Notes: generated by a model not told the origin, from the sequence alone. 6,676 nt of DNA from Clostridiales bacterium (GCA_019417145.1 DXVY01000094.1:1-6676); one strand, 5' to 3'; counted from the first letter of the stretch, positions 1 to 5,770 are shown. Translations and numbers: made by a program.

Positions 1-415
1 CTCTCATGTATTGTACCGCATCATTTGCAAACGTCCCCTCGGCCCCCATGAACCGAATCAGCAGCGGAGCCGCGACAAAAAGAAGGCCGCCGATGAGCAC
101 CCCGGTCCCGATAATCATAAGACAGGAACAGGTAAAAATATGATTTGCTTCCTGCCCCTGTTTTTTTCCTAAACAAATGGATATGGGTACGGCCGACCCG
201 ACGCCAATCAAATCCGCCAGCGAAAAGTTGATAATGACAAAGGGCATGGCCAGATTCAGCGCCGCAAAAGCGGTTTCTCCTAAAAACCGGCCCACAAAAA
301 CGCCGTCGATGGTTTGATACAGCGCCGAAGCAAGCATACTGATCGCCCCGGGGATAGAGGCAAGAAAAAAGAGCTTGTATGCCGGCATTTTTGAAAAAAT
401 CGCGGTAGAATTCAT
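1..415 (-). CDS. MATE family efflux transporter, N-terminal part (cut by window edge)
   Basis: The first 138 codons of a multidrug and toxic compound extrusion protein, an inner-membrane antiporter that exports cationic drugs or metabolites using a Na+ or H+ gradient. The family is usually about 450 residues, so roughly two thirds lies outside the window. Visible are three hydrophobic segments (about residues 14-36, 52-76 and 96-120), the TM1 motif IDGVFVGRFLG (36-46) followed by AALNLAMP, and the TM2-TM3 loop GVGSAVPISICLGKKQGQEA (71-90), all typical of MATE and closest in feel to the MepA-like branch. The ATG at 415 is chosen because an AAAGGAAG ribosome site (428-435) precedes it, although the 12-nt gap is longer than usual; Met10 has no ribosome site. 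Codons here are richer in A/T (TTA, AAA, GCA) than in the ABC genes. Family call is firm; the substrate is unknown. Confidence 0.93.
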   Translation of the reverse strand, partial: MNSTAIFSKMPAYKLFFLASIPGAISMLASALYQTIDGVFVGRFLGETAFAALNLAMPFVIINFSLADLIGVGSAVPISICLGKKQGQEANHIFTCSCLMIIGTGVLIGGLLFVAAPLLIRFMGAEGTFANDAVQYMR

Positions 416-426
416 AATCTGCCCAG

Positions 427-435
427 TCTTCCTTT
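427..435 (-). promoter_or_regulatory. Ribosome binding site of the MATE gene
   Basis: The minus strand reads AAAGGAAGA, ending 11 nt before the ATG at 415 (12 nt from the AGGAAG core). The preceding CCTTTG can pair with AAAGG to make a small 4-bp hairpin over the site, so access to it might be modulated. The pairing is weak and this is inference. Confidence 0.55.
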
Positions 436-455
436 CAAAGGTTTGCCATCCGTAT

Positions 456-596
456 ACCGGGATTGTCCGCGGCCTGCACCCGGTTTTCATTCCACGGGAG
501 GCATTCTTCTCCCGGCGCTCCAACAGCTTTGCGTCCACAAGGCATGGCCCTTCTCGACGCAAATGGCCCCCCGACGATCGCCGCAGGGGGCAGTCA
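456..596 (-). ncRNA. Structured 5' leader of the MATE mRNA: four consecutive hairpins
   Basis: Read on the minus strand from the predicted start near 596, the leader can form four stems in a row. Hairpin 1 (566-591): GCCCCC with GGGGGC, plus inner CGGC/GTCG around a GATC loop. Hairpin 2 (528-563): TTTGCGTC with GACGCAAA, perfect 8 bp, and an inner AAGG/CCTT. Hairpin 3 (495-514): CGGGAG with CTCCCG and an 8-nt loop. Hairpin 4 (456-484): ACCGGG with CCCGGT around a 17-nt loop. None is followed by a U-tract, so control at translation or mRNA stability is more plausible than attenuation. I do not recognise a known riboswitch class; the functional role is inference. Confidence 0.4.
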
Positions 597-602
597 TGTT
601 GC

Positions 603-631
603 ATTTTAGTCCCTAACCGGAATAATGTCAA
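603..631 (-). promoter_or_regulatory. Sigma-A-type promoter for the MATE gene
   Basis: The minus strand has a perfect -35 box TTGACA (626-631), a 17-nt spacer and a -10 box TAAAAT (603-608, five of six consensus bases). The expected start is near 596, giving a leader of about 180 nt before the ATG at 415. It is the best promoter in the window and begins transcription just ahead of the first leader hairpin. Confidence 0.75.
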
Positions 632-783
632 GAAAAGCTAAACGGCGGTTGAAAGCGGTTCTAACGCACAGCTCGAGAAACCATATAAGCCCTAAATAAT
701 TCTGAAGGTTTCCCCGGTTTTCTTCCCGCCAAACGCTTGAATCCCCCATCTCCCTCCCGGCCGGCGCCCCTGTCGACGGCTAC

Positions 784-798
784 GCCTTCCTGGAAGGC
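784..798. repeat. 15-bp palindrome GCCTTCC-T-GGAAGGC
   Basis: Perfect 7-bp arms around one central base. It sits in a GC-rich stretch that also carries CCGGCC (757-762) and its complement GGCCGG (796-801), so alternative larger pairings are possible. It lies between the DUF4190 terminator and the MATE promoter, about 150 bp upstream of the latter. No T-run follows on either strand. It could be a protein-binding site or simply a GC-rich coincidence. Confidence 0.35.
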
Positions 799-818
799 CG
801 GAAAATATGAGAGAAGGG

Positions 819-873
819 CAAAAGAAAAACTCTATGCGAAACGCAAACCGTTCACATAGAGTTTATTCTTTTG
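819..873 (-). terminator. Long hairpin terminator after the DUF4190 gene, possibly bidirectional
   Basis: Two 25-nt arms (819-843 and 849-873) pair almost completely around a 5-nt loop, with one G-U wobble (837/854) and two single-base bulges. The core stem is AAACTCTATG/CATAGAGTTT (827-836 with 855-864). On the minus strand the core is followed by TTCTTTTG, and the plus strand shows ATTCTTTTG, so A-rich and T-rich tracts flank it on both sides as in a bidirectional Rho-independent terminator. It starts 91 nt after the DUF4190 stop and insulates the MATE promoter. No plus-strand gene needing termination is visible. Confidence 0.85.
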
Positions 874-963
874 CTGTTCACTTCAGTTCAAACCGGCGTC
901 ATTCCGGCGTCATTTCAACGCTTGGTTGGATCGCCGCCATTAGGCTGCCCCTTTGCGCATGCA

Positions 964-1761
964 TCAATAGTAATAAGAGTAGGAAACGGAGTCTCCAAGC
1001 CAATTGGCAAGTGCGCCGGTGGAAATCAGTATTATGCTGACGATAATGCCCAAAAAGATTGCCACAAAGCCCAGAATAATGCCGGCCAGGGCCATGCCCT
1101 CCTTGCTGGTTCCCTTGGACCGGGATACGAAGCCCAAAACAATGCCGATAATAGCCGCGATAAAACCTATGCCCGTACAACAAACCACGCCCACAATGCC
1201 CAGCACCATAGAGGCAATGGCCATGGAATCGCCGGGGAGCTTCTGGGGCTGGGGCGGCTCGACGCCGTAGGGTACATAACCGGGGTCCTGCGGCACATAA
1301 GGGGGCGGCGTCTGATTAGAAAATCCGCCGTTTCCGTTGCCATAGGGATCGGGCTGCCCGGCGTAAGGATTGGCTCCGGGCTGACCCCCGTAGACGTTGG
1401 GATCGGGCTGTCCGGCATAAGGGTTGGCTCCGGGTTGGCCCCCATAGACGTTGGGGTCAGGCTGCCCGGCATAAGGGTTGGCTCCGGGTTGGCCCCCATA
1501 GACGTTGGGATCGGGCTGTCCGGCGTAAGGGTTGGCTCCGGGTTGGCCCCCATAGACGTTGGGATCGGGCTGTCCGGCATAAGGATTGGCTCCGGGTTGA
1601 CCCGCATAGGCGTTGGGATCGGGCTGGGGAGGCGCCACAGGCGGGACAGGGGGCGTAGGCGCTGCCGGTGGAACCTGCCCGTTGCCGGTATACAGGTTGG
1701 GATCAGACGCGGGCGTCTGATTTCCGTTCTGGCCGCCGTCAAAGCGATTGTTCTCGTCCAT
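964..1761 (-). CDS. DUF4190 domain membrane protein with tandem proline/glycine/tyrosine repeats
   Basis: A 265-residue protein of unknown function. Residues 1-45 are hydrophilic and then proline-rich. Residues 46-135 are five copies of an 18-residue unit, consensus QPDPNVYGGQPGANPYAG, each built from two related nonapeptides. A further Gly/Asn/Pro-rich linker runs to about 178. Residues 179-212 and 223-250 form two membrane helices joined by a short basic loop (SRSKGTSKEG); this MAIASMVLGIVG...GMALAGIILGF pattern is the DUF4190 domain common in Gram-positive bacteria. The tail ends NWLGDSVSYSYYY. No signal peptide is seen, so the repeat region is probably cytoplasmic. The ATG at 1761 is preferred over an in-frame GTG at 1770 because AAAGGTG (1770-1776) sits 8 nt before the ATG and overlaps the GTG. 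It appears to be a single-gene unit with its own promoter and terminator. The domain call is firm; function is unknown. Confidence 0.9.
   Translation of the reverse strand: MDENNRFDGGQNGNQTPASDPNLYTGNGQVPPAAPTPPVPPVAPPQPDPNAYAGQPGANPYAGQPDPNVYGGQPGANPYAGQPDPNVYGGQPGANPYAGQPDPNVYGGQPGANPYAGQPDPNVYGGQPGANPYAGQPDPYGNGNGGFSNQTPPPYVPQDPGYVPYGVEPPQPQKLPGDSMAIASMVLGIVGVVCCTGIGFIAAIIGIVLGFVSRSKGTSKEGMALAGIILGFVAIFLGIIVSIILISTGALANWLGDSVSYSYYY
1345..1626 (-). repeat. Five 54-bp tandem repeats inside the DUF4190 gene, plus a partial sixth
   Basis: Full units lie at 1357-1410, 1411-1464, 1465-1518, 1519-1572 and 1573-1626, followed in the coding direction by a partial unit coding QPDP (1345-1356). By my count the three central units differ from their neighbours at only two or three of 54 positions, and those changes are synonymous. 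The two outer units have more changes, and the first-translated one carries NAYAG instead of NVYGG. The length is a multiple of three, so copy number can change without breaking the frame. Confidence 0.95.
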
Positions 1762-1769
1762 GCAAAACA

Positions 1770-1776
1770 CACCTTT
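1770..1776 (-). promoter_or_regulatory. Ribosome binding site of the DUF4190 gene
   Basis: AAAGGTG on the minus strand, 8 nt before the ATG at 1761. It decides the start, because the in-frame GTG at 1770 overlaps the site itself. Confidence 0.7.
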
Positions 1777-1791
1777 CCATATTTATACGAG

Positions 1792-1830
1792 AATGCATTG
1801 CCGCCTCTACAGGGGCCAGCCGCATGCATT
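1792..1830 (-). promoter_or_regulatory. Hairpin in the 5' leader of the DUF4190 mRNA
   Basis: The arms AATGCAT (1824-1830) and ATGCATT (1792-1798), read on the minus strand, pair perfectly. An inner stem GCCCCT/AGGCGGC with one bulged C closes on a GTAG loop. The hairpin begins about 4 nt after the predicted transcript start and ends before the ribosome site. A role in mRNA stability is an inference. Confidence 0.4.
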
Positions 1831-1840
1831 ATCTATCTTT

Positions 1841-1869
1841 AGTATAAAGGAGACCGGCGAAAACTGCAA
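1841..1869 (-). promoter_or_regulatory. Probable promoter of the DUF4190 gene
   Basis: On the minus strand, a -10 box TATACT (1841-1846, five of six bases) lies 17 nt downstream of a weak -35 box TTGCAG (1864-1869). The start would be near 1834, giving a leader of about 72 nt. The -35 box and most of the spacer fall within the inverted repeat at 1854-1882, which could therefore act as an operator. Confidence 0.5.
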
Positions 1870-1882
1870 GAATTTTCGCCGG
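1854..1882 (-). terminator. Perfect 10-bp inverted repeat: ABC operon terminator and/or operator
   Basis: CCGGCGAAAA (1854-1863) and TTTTCGCCGG (1873-1882) are exact complements around a 9-nt loop. The hairpin begins 68 nt past the stop of the second ABC gene, the right place for that operon's terminator. On the minus strand it is followed only by TCTCCTTTAT, a poor U-tract, so termination would be weak. It also covers the -35 box of the next gene's promoter, so a repressor operator is an alternative reading. No other terminator is visible for the ABC operon. Confidence 0.5.
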
Positions 1883-1950
1883 CCGGAAGGGTTAAAATTT
1901 TGGAAGGAAAGAAACGTCTACAGTACATCCATATGCCCCTGCCTGTCCGG

Positions 1951-3753
1951 TTATTCGGCCGAAGCAAATTGGCTGTTGTATAATCGGGCATAGAAACCGT
2001 TCTTTTCAATCAGCTCCTCATGCCGGCCCTGCTCCACCACATGCCCCTCGTTCATCACGATGATCAGGTCGGCGTCCCGGATGGTAGAGAGGCGATGGGC
2101 GATGACAAAACTGGTGCGCCCCTTGACCAGCTTGGCGAAGGCGCGGGTGATGCGCTGCTCGGTGAGGGTATCGATAGAGGAGGTGGCCTCGTCCAACACC
2201 AGGATATCCGGATCGGACAGCATAGCCCGGGCGATGGTCAGAAGCTGTTTTTGTCCCGCCGAAAGGCTGCCTCCCGCCGTGTCCAGCAGGGTGTCATACC
2301 CTTCCGGCAGCCGCTTAATAAAGCTGTGCGCATGCGCGGCCTTGGCCGCCGCCACAATCTCCTCATCGGTGGCCTCGGGCCGCGCATAGGCGATATTTTC
2401 CCTGACCGTGCCGGCAAACAGCCAGGTCTCCTGCAACACCATGCCCATATGCCGCCGCAGGCTGGAGCGGGTAATGTTTCGAATATCCATTCTCTGGAAG
2501 GGCCTGCCCTCCTCGGTTTTTCCATCCAGAAGGATTTCTCCGCTCTTCGTATCGTAAAATCGCATGATCAGGTTGACCAGCGTGGTCTTGCCCGCGCCGG
2601 TAGGGCCGACGATGGCCACCCGCATGCCCGGCTCCACCTCCAGATTGAAATCCTCGATGAGGGGGCGTTGGGGATTGTAGGCAAAGTATACGTGGGAAAA
2701 GCGCAGTTTGCCCGAAAGGCTGCCGGCCCGCACCGCATCCGGATGGTCCGGCTGTTCGGGCGGCGTGCGCATAAGCTCCAGCACCCGTACGGCGGAGGCC
2801 CAGGCCGCCATGATTTGGGTAACAATAGCGGTGAGCTGGTTGAAGGGGCGGGCAAACTGGTTGGAATAGATGATAAAGCTGGAGATAGAGCCGGCAGACA
2901 GACCGCTGACCGCGCCGCCCACCACGCCCACGGCGATATAGGCAAGGTAATTGACAAACCGGGTGGTGGGATTGGTCAGGGAACTGGCGAACTGGGCCTT
3001 CTGGCCGGCCACATAAAGCTTTTGGTTGATCTGCCGGAAACGCTCCCCGGCCCGCGCCTCGTAGGAATAGGCCTTGACCGTTCGAATGCCGCTTACCATC
3101 TCCTCCACTAGGCCGCCCAACTCGCCTGTAAGCGCCTGCTGGCTCTTGAAATGGCGGTTGGAAAGCCGGGTAACCGCCCTGGCCACAAAAAAGGTCAGGG
3201 AGGTCACCGCTAAGACCACCAGGGTCACAACCGGGCTGATATAGAGCATAAAGCCCAGCGTGCCCAGAATGGTAAAGGCGCCTGTGAGCAGTTGTGTGAT
3301 ACCCTCCACCAGACCGTCGGCTATGGCCGTGGCGTCGTTGACAAACCGGCTGATCACATCGCCGGAGGATGCGCTGTCATAAAAAGAGAGGGGAAGCCGG
3401 GACAAGCGTTCATTCGCATCCGCCCGTATGGCCCTGGCTATCTTATGCGCGCAGGCGTAGGATAAATACCCCACCAGGTACTGGAGCACAGAAAACAGAA
3501 CATAGAGCGCGCCCAAAACAATCAAATACCGCAGAATACCCGGAAAATCCACCTGTCCGGGTCCCACAATGCGGTCGATGGCCCGGCCGGTCAGGAAGGG
3601 CGCGGTGATCTCGGCCGCCGAGGCCAGCACCGCGCAGACGGCCGCCAGCGCCAGTCCCTTTTTTTGTCCGGCCCCATAGGCCAGCAGCGTCCGAAGGGTA
3701 TCCTGACCGCGGGTGAGATCGGACGGACGCGCATTTCTCTTGTTTCGCTTCAT
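1951..3753 (-). CDS. Heterodimeric ABC exporter, subunit with canonical catalytic site (TM288/LmrD/BmrD-like)
   Basis: A 600-residue half-transporter with one membrane domain fused to one ATPase domain, the usual length for TM288-type subunits. Six membrane helices fall at about 33-56, 73-97, 154-173, 175-193, 264-283 and 287-310. The nucleotide-binding domain (about 348-590) has the A-loop Tyr359, Walker A GPTGAGKTT (383-391), Q-loop Gln441, a variant signature LSAGQ (497-501), Walker B ILVLDE with catalytic Glu522, and the switch His553 in IAHRLST. The Glu and His are intact while the signature is altered, as known for the subunit that supplies the good Walker motifs in such heterodimers. 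Its ATG overlaps the upstream gene's stop as ATGA, with AAGGAGG 7 nt ahead, so the two are co-translated and expected to pair 1:1. The substrate cannot be read from sequence; drugs, lipids or peptides are possible. Confidence 0.95.
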   Translation of the reverse strand: MKRNKRNARPSDLTRGQDTLRTLLAYGAGQKKGLALAAVCAVLASAAEITAPFLTGRAIDRIVGPGQVDFPGILRYLIVLGALYVLFSVLQYLVGYLSYACAHKIARAIRADANERLSRLPLSFYDSASSGDVISRFVNDATAIADGLVEGITQLLTGAFTILGTLGFMLYISPVVTLVVLAVTSLTFFVARAVTRLSNRHFKSQQALTGELGGLVEEMVSGIRTVKAYSYEARAGERFRQINQKLYVAGQKAQFASSLTNPTTRFVNYLAYIAVGVVGGAVSGLSAGSISSFIIYSNQFARPFNQLTAIVTQIMAAWASAVRVLELMRTPPEQPDHPDAVRAGSLSGKLRFSHVYFAYNPQRPLIEDFNLEVEPGMRVAIVGPTGAGKTTLVNLIMRFYDTKSGEILLDGKTEEGRPFQRMDIRNITRSSLRRHMGMVLQETWLFAGTVRENIAYARPEATDEEIVAAAKAAHAHSFIKRLPEGYDTLLDTAGGSLSAGQKQLLTIARAMLSDPDILVLDEATSSIDTLTEQRITRAFAKLVKGRTSFVIAHRLSTIRDADLIIVMNEGHVVEQGRHEELIEKNGFYARLYNSQFASAE

Positions 3754-5501
3754 CTGGCCGCCTCCTTCCCCGCCGCAGGGCCGCCGGCCTGGGCCTGGGA
3801 TTGGGCGATCTCCCTGTAGGCCGGACAGGTCTCCATAAGCTGGTCATGGGTGCCCAGCCCCACCGCCTCCCCGTCATCCAGCACCAGGATCTGGTCACAG
3901 TCCTTAACGGCCCACACCCGCTGGGAGATGATCAGGGTGGTCATGCCCTGGCAGTCGGTCCTGAGAGCGCGGCGCAGGGCGGCGTCTGTGGCATAATCCA
4001 GCGCCGAGGCGGCGTCGTCCAGGATCAGGATAGACGGCCGCCTCACCAGCGCCCGGGCGATGGCCAGTCGCTGCCGCTGCCCGCCGGACAGGTTCATGCC
4101 CCCCTTGCGCACCGGGGAGAGAAAGCGCTGGGGCAGTCGGTGGATGAATTCGTAAGCCTGGGCCGTGCGGGCGGCCGATTCCAACAGGGAATCAGGGGCG
4201 TCGGCCGCGCCCAAACGCAGATTGTCGGCCACCGTGCCGGCGAACAGCTCCACCCGCTGGGATACCATCCCCACCAGTCCCCGCAGGTCATCCGCACCGT
4301 AGTCCTCCACCGGCCTGCCCTCCACCTGGACCTGTCCGCCGGTGGCCGCGTAGAACCGGCCGATTAGGGCCGCCAGGGTGGATTTACCGGCCCCCGTGGC
4401 GCCGATAACGCCCAGCGTGCCGCCCGCGGGCAGGGAAAATGTGATATGGCGGAGGGCCTCCTCCCCCGCGCCGGGGTAGGCGAAGGAGACGTCCCGAAAC
4501 TCCACCGCCGGGGCGGGTATGCGGTTGGCGGGTTGGGAAACCTGCCCTTCGGTCTCGGCCGGCTCCAGGGCGAAAATCTCGTTCACCCGTTTCATGGAGG
4601 CAAAGGCCCTGGTAAAAAGCACCACCAGATTCGCCACCACGATTAAAACCGACAGCATCTGGGTGACATAGCTGATAAAGGCCAGGATCTGCCCCTGTGA
4701 CAGATTCCCGGCGTCCACCTGCAGGCCGCCGAACCAAATGATGGCGATAATGGCGAAATTCATAATCAGATTGGTGACCGGATTCAAAAGAGAGGATACC
4801 CGCCCCACCCAAAGGGTAGTATGCAGAAGCTGTCCGTTTCGATGGTCAAATTTCTCCCGCTCGGCCTCCTCCCGTGAAAATGCCCGGATAACCCGCACGC
4901 CTGTGAGGTTTTCCCGCAAAACGTCGCTCATATCGTCCAGACGCCCCTGCACCTTGGTGTAGAGGGGAGAGGTTTTGCGCATGACAAAATATAACGCGCC
5001 GGCAAACAGGGGCAGAGCGCACACCACCACCAGTCCCAATTTCCAATCTATGATTAGGGTTGCCGCCACGCTGCCGATACAGATAAAGGGCGCGCGGATG
5101 ACCAGACGGATGGTCATGGCCACCGCCTGCTGCAGCTGGGTCACGTCATTGGTGACACGATTGGCCAGGGTCTGCACCCCAAAGCTGTCTACCTGGGCAA
5201 AGGAGAGCGACAGCACCTTTTGAAACAGGGCGTCGCGCACGGCAGTACCGAATCCCTGGGAGGCCACCGACGCGCTGTATTGACAAATGACGGCGCTTCC
5301 CAGCCCCACCGACGCAGTGAGCAGCATGAGCCCGCCTACCTTCAGAATATACCCCGTGTCCCCCGCCGGAATGCCCCTATCGATAATGAGGGCCATCATA
5401 ACGGGCATAAACAGCTCCAAAACGGCCTCCAGCAGCTTGAACGCAGGGCCTATGATAAACTGGACGCGGTAAGGCTTCAGGTACTTTGCAAGATAACGCA
5501 A
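3750..5501 (-). CDS. Heterodimeric ABC exporter, subunit with degenerate catalytic site (TM287/LmrC/BmrC-like)
   Basis: A 583-residue half-transporter, first gene of the operon. Six membrane helices lie at about 15-40, 52-75, 130-152, 154-174, 240-262 and 271-297. The ATPase domain (about 332-570) has the A-loop Tyr342, Walker A GATGAGKST (367-375), Q-loop Gln415, a canonical signature LSGGQ (471-475), and Walker B ILILDD, where Asp496 replaces the catalytic Glu. The switch His is replaced by Gln527 (ISQRVW). Paired with LSAGQ from the partner, this gives one nearly inactive ATP site, as established for TM287/288 and LmrCD. Translation starts at a TTG (5499-5501): there is no in-frame ATG or GTG just upstream, AGGAAGTGG lies 7 nt ahead, and the resulting start LRYLAKYLKPYR matches the family's usual beginning. 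The Ala/Gln-rich tail (about 566-583) is a species-specific extension. Confidence 0.95.
   Translation of the reverse strand: MRYLAKYLKPYRVQFIIGPAFKLLEAVLELFMPVMMALIIDRGIPAGDTGYILKVGGLMLLTASVGLGSAVICQYSASVASQGFGTAVRDALFQKVLSLSFAQVDSFGVQTLANRVTNDVTQLQQAVAMTIRLVIRAPFICIGSVAATLIIDWKLGLVVVCALPLFAGALYFVMRKTSPLYTKVQGRLDDMSDVLRENLTGVRVIRAFSREEAEREKFDHRNGQLLHTTLWVGRVSSLLNPVTNLIMNFAIIAIIWFGGLQVDAGNLSQGQILAFISYVTQMLSVLIVVANLVVLFTRAFASMKRVNEIFALEPAETEGQVSQPANRIPAPAVEFRDVSFAYPGAGEEALRHITFSLPAGGTLGVIGATGAGKSTLAALIGRFYAATGGQVQVEGRPVEDYGADDLRGLVGMVSQRVELFAGTVADNLRLGAADAPDSLLESAARTAQAYEFIHRLPQRFLSPVRKGGMNLSGGQRQRLAIARALVRRPSILILDDAASALDYATDAALRRALRTDCQGMTTLIISQRVWAVKDCDQILVLDDGEAVGLGTHDQLMETCPAYREIAQSQAQAGGPAAGKEAAR
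3761..3767 (-). promoter_or_regulatory. Ribosome binding site of the second ABC gene
   Basis: AAGGAGG on the minus strand, 7 nt before the ATG at 3753, lies inside the last codons (KEAAR) of the upstream subunit. Together with the ATGA overlap this indicates coupled translation of the two subunits. Confidence 0.85.
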
Positions 5502-5508
5502 AAAGCAA

Positions 5509-5517
5509 CCACTTCCT
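5509..5517 (-). promoter_or_regulatory. Ribosome binding site deciding the TTG start of the first ABC gene
   Basis: AGGAAGTGG on the minus strand differs from the ideal AGGAGGTGG at one base and is 7 nt from the TTG at 5501. It supports the TTG as the true start in the absence of any nearby ATG or GTG in frame. Confidence 0.75.
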
Positions 5518-5545
5518 AACTTTTGAAATTCCTGGTGATTTTTTT

Positions 5546-5574
5546 ATCATATCATTTTCTCGGCCCCAATGCAA
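5546..5574 (-). promoter_or_regulatory. Promoter of the ABC exporter operon with extended -10
   Basis: The minus strand has -10 TATGAT (5546-5551) preceded by TGA, which makes a TGn extended -10. A 17-nt spacer leads to a weak -35 TTGCAT (5569-5574). The start would be near 5539, giving a leader of about 38 nt. The weak -35 offset by an extended -10 is a familiar arrangement for regulated promoters. Confidence 0.65.
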
Positions 5575-5602
5575 TTCCATCTATACAGGATCTCGCTTTT
5601 GG

Positions 5603-5620
5603 GCTTGCCGCCCGGCAGGC
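5603..5620. repeat. GC-rich inverted repeat between the divergent promoters
   Basis: GCTTGCC (5603-5609) pairs with GGCAGGC (5614-5620) over seven positions (one G-T wobble) around GCCC. It lies 29 bp upstream of the ABC -35 box and is outside both predicted transcripts, so a DNA-level role such as a regulator site is more likely than an RNA one. No T-run follows on either strand. Confidence 0.3.
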
Positions 5621-5727
5621 GCCGTCCGCATCTTTTGAAACGCAAACAAATAACCAGCGTTTTTCCCATTTTTCGCCATGAAAATTTAGCGTTGTACACA
5701 AATTATTCATATTTCCTTAACAATCTG

Positions 5728-5756
5728 TTGAAATGTGTTGCGTTTGCTTTTATACT
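5728..5756 (+). promoter_or_regulatory. Promoter of the purine permease gene
   Basis: A -35 TTGAAA (5728-5733, five of six bases), a 17-nt spacer and a -10 TATACT (5751-5756, five of six). AT-rich sequence upstream could serve as an UP element. The start is expected near 5763, about 53 nt before the ATG. Confidence 0.75.
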
Positions 5757-5770
5757 ATTATTGAGACAGC

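Larger units (their letters stand above)
416..963. other. Intergenic region without a convincing gene
   Basis: This 548-bp gap separates the DUF4190 gene from the MATE gene. Reading leftwards on the minus strand it holds the tail and terminator of the DUF4190 transcript (819-963), a GC-rich palindrome-containing stretch (632-818) in which I recognise nothing functional, the MATE promoter (603-631), and the structured MATE leader (416-596). Short open frames in it on the plus strand have no ribosome site or recognisable protein and run across the promoter or terminator. Confidence 0.7.

Noticed and set aside
375..641. Plus-strand open frame of 88 codons opposite the MATE start, leader and promoter
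   Set aside because: It overlaps the well-supported MATE N-terminus and promoter, has no Shine-Dalgarno site and a composition unlike a real protein.
807..1040. Plus-strand open frame of 77 codons
   Set aside because: It starts just before the terminator hairpin, runs through it and into the DUF4190 coding region on the opposite strand; no domain is recognisable.
871..1842. Plus-strand open frame of 323 codons with Gly/Ile/Val-rich repeats, antisense to the DUF4190 gene
   Set aside because: It is open mainly because the 54-bp repeat contains no stop in that frame and so stays open in every copy. It lacks a ribosome site, crosses the terminator and the DUF4190 promoter, and its peptide looks like no family, whereas the minus strand carries a recognisable DUF4190 domain.
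1954..1963. TTCGGCCGAA palindrome at the end of the second ABC gene
   Set aside because: It is made of the last two sense codons and flanking coding bases; too short and without any supporting context.
2020..3111. Plus-strand open frame of 363 codons opposite the second ABC gene
   Set aside because: Mirror of a GC-rich coding sequence; no ribosome site and no recognisable domain, and the ABC motifs on the minus strand are complete.
5377..5580. Minus-strand frame starting with an ATG at 5580 upstream of the ABC gene, considered as a leader peptide
   Set aside because: Its ATG lies upstream of the predicted transcript start and overlaps the -35 region, and it runs out of frame into the ABC gene.
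5638..5662. AAACGC/GCGTTT inverted repeat followed by T-rich sequence, considered as a plus-strand terminator
   Set aside because: Only 6 bp with a 13-nt loop and no plus-strand gene upstream that would end here.
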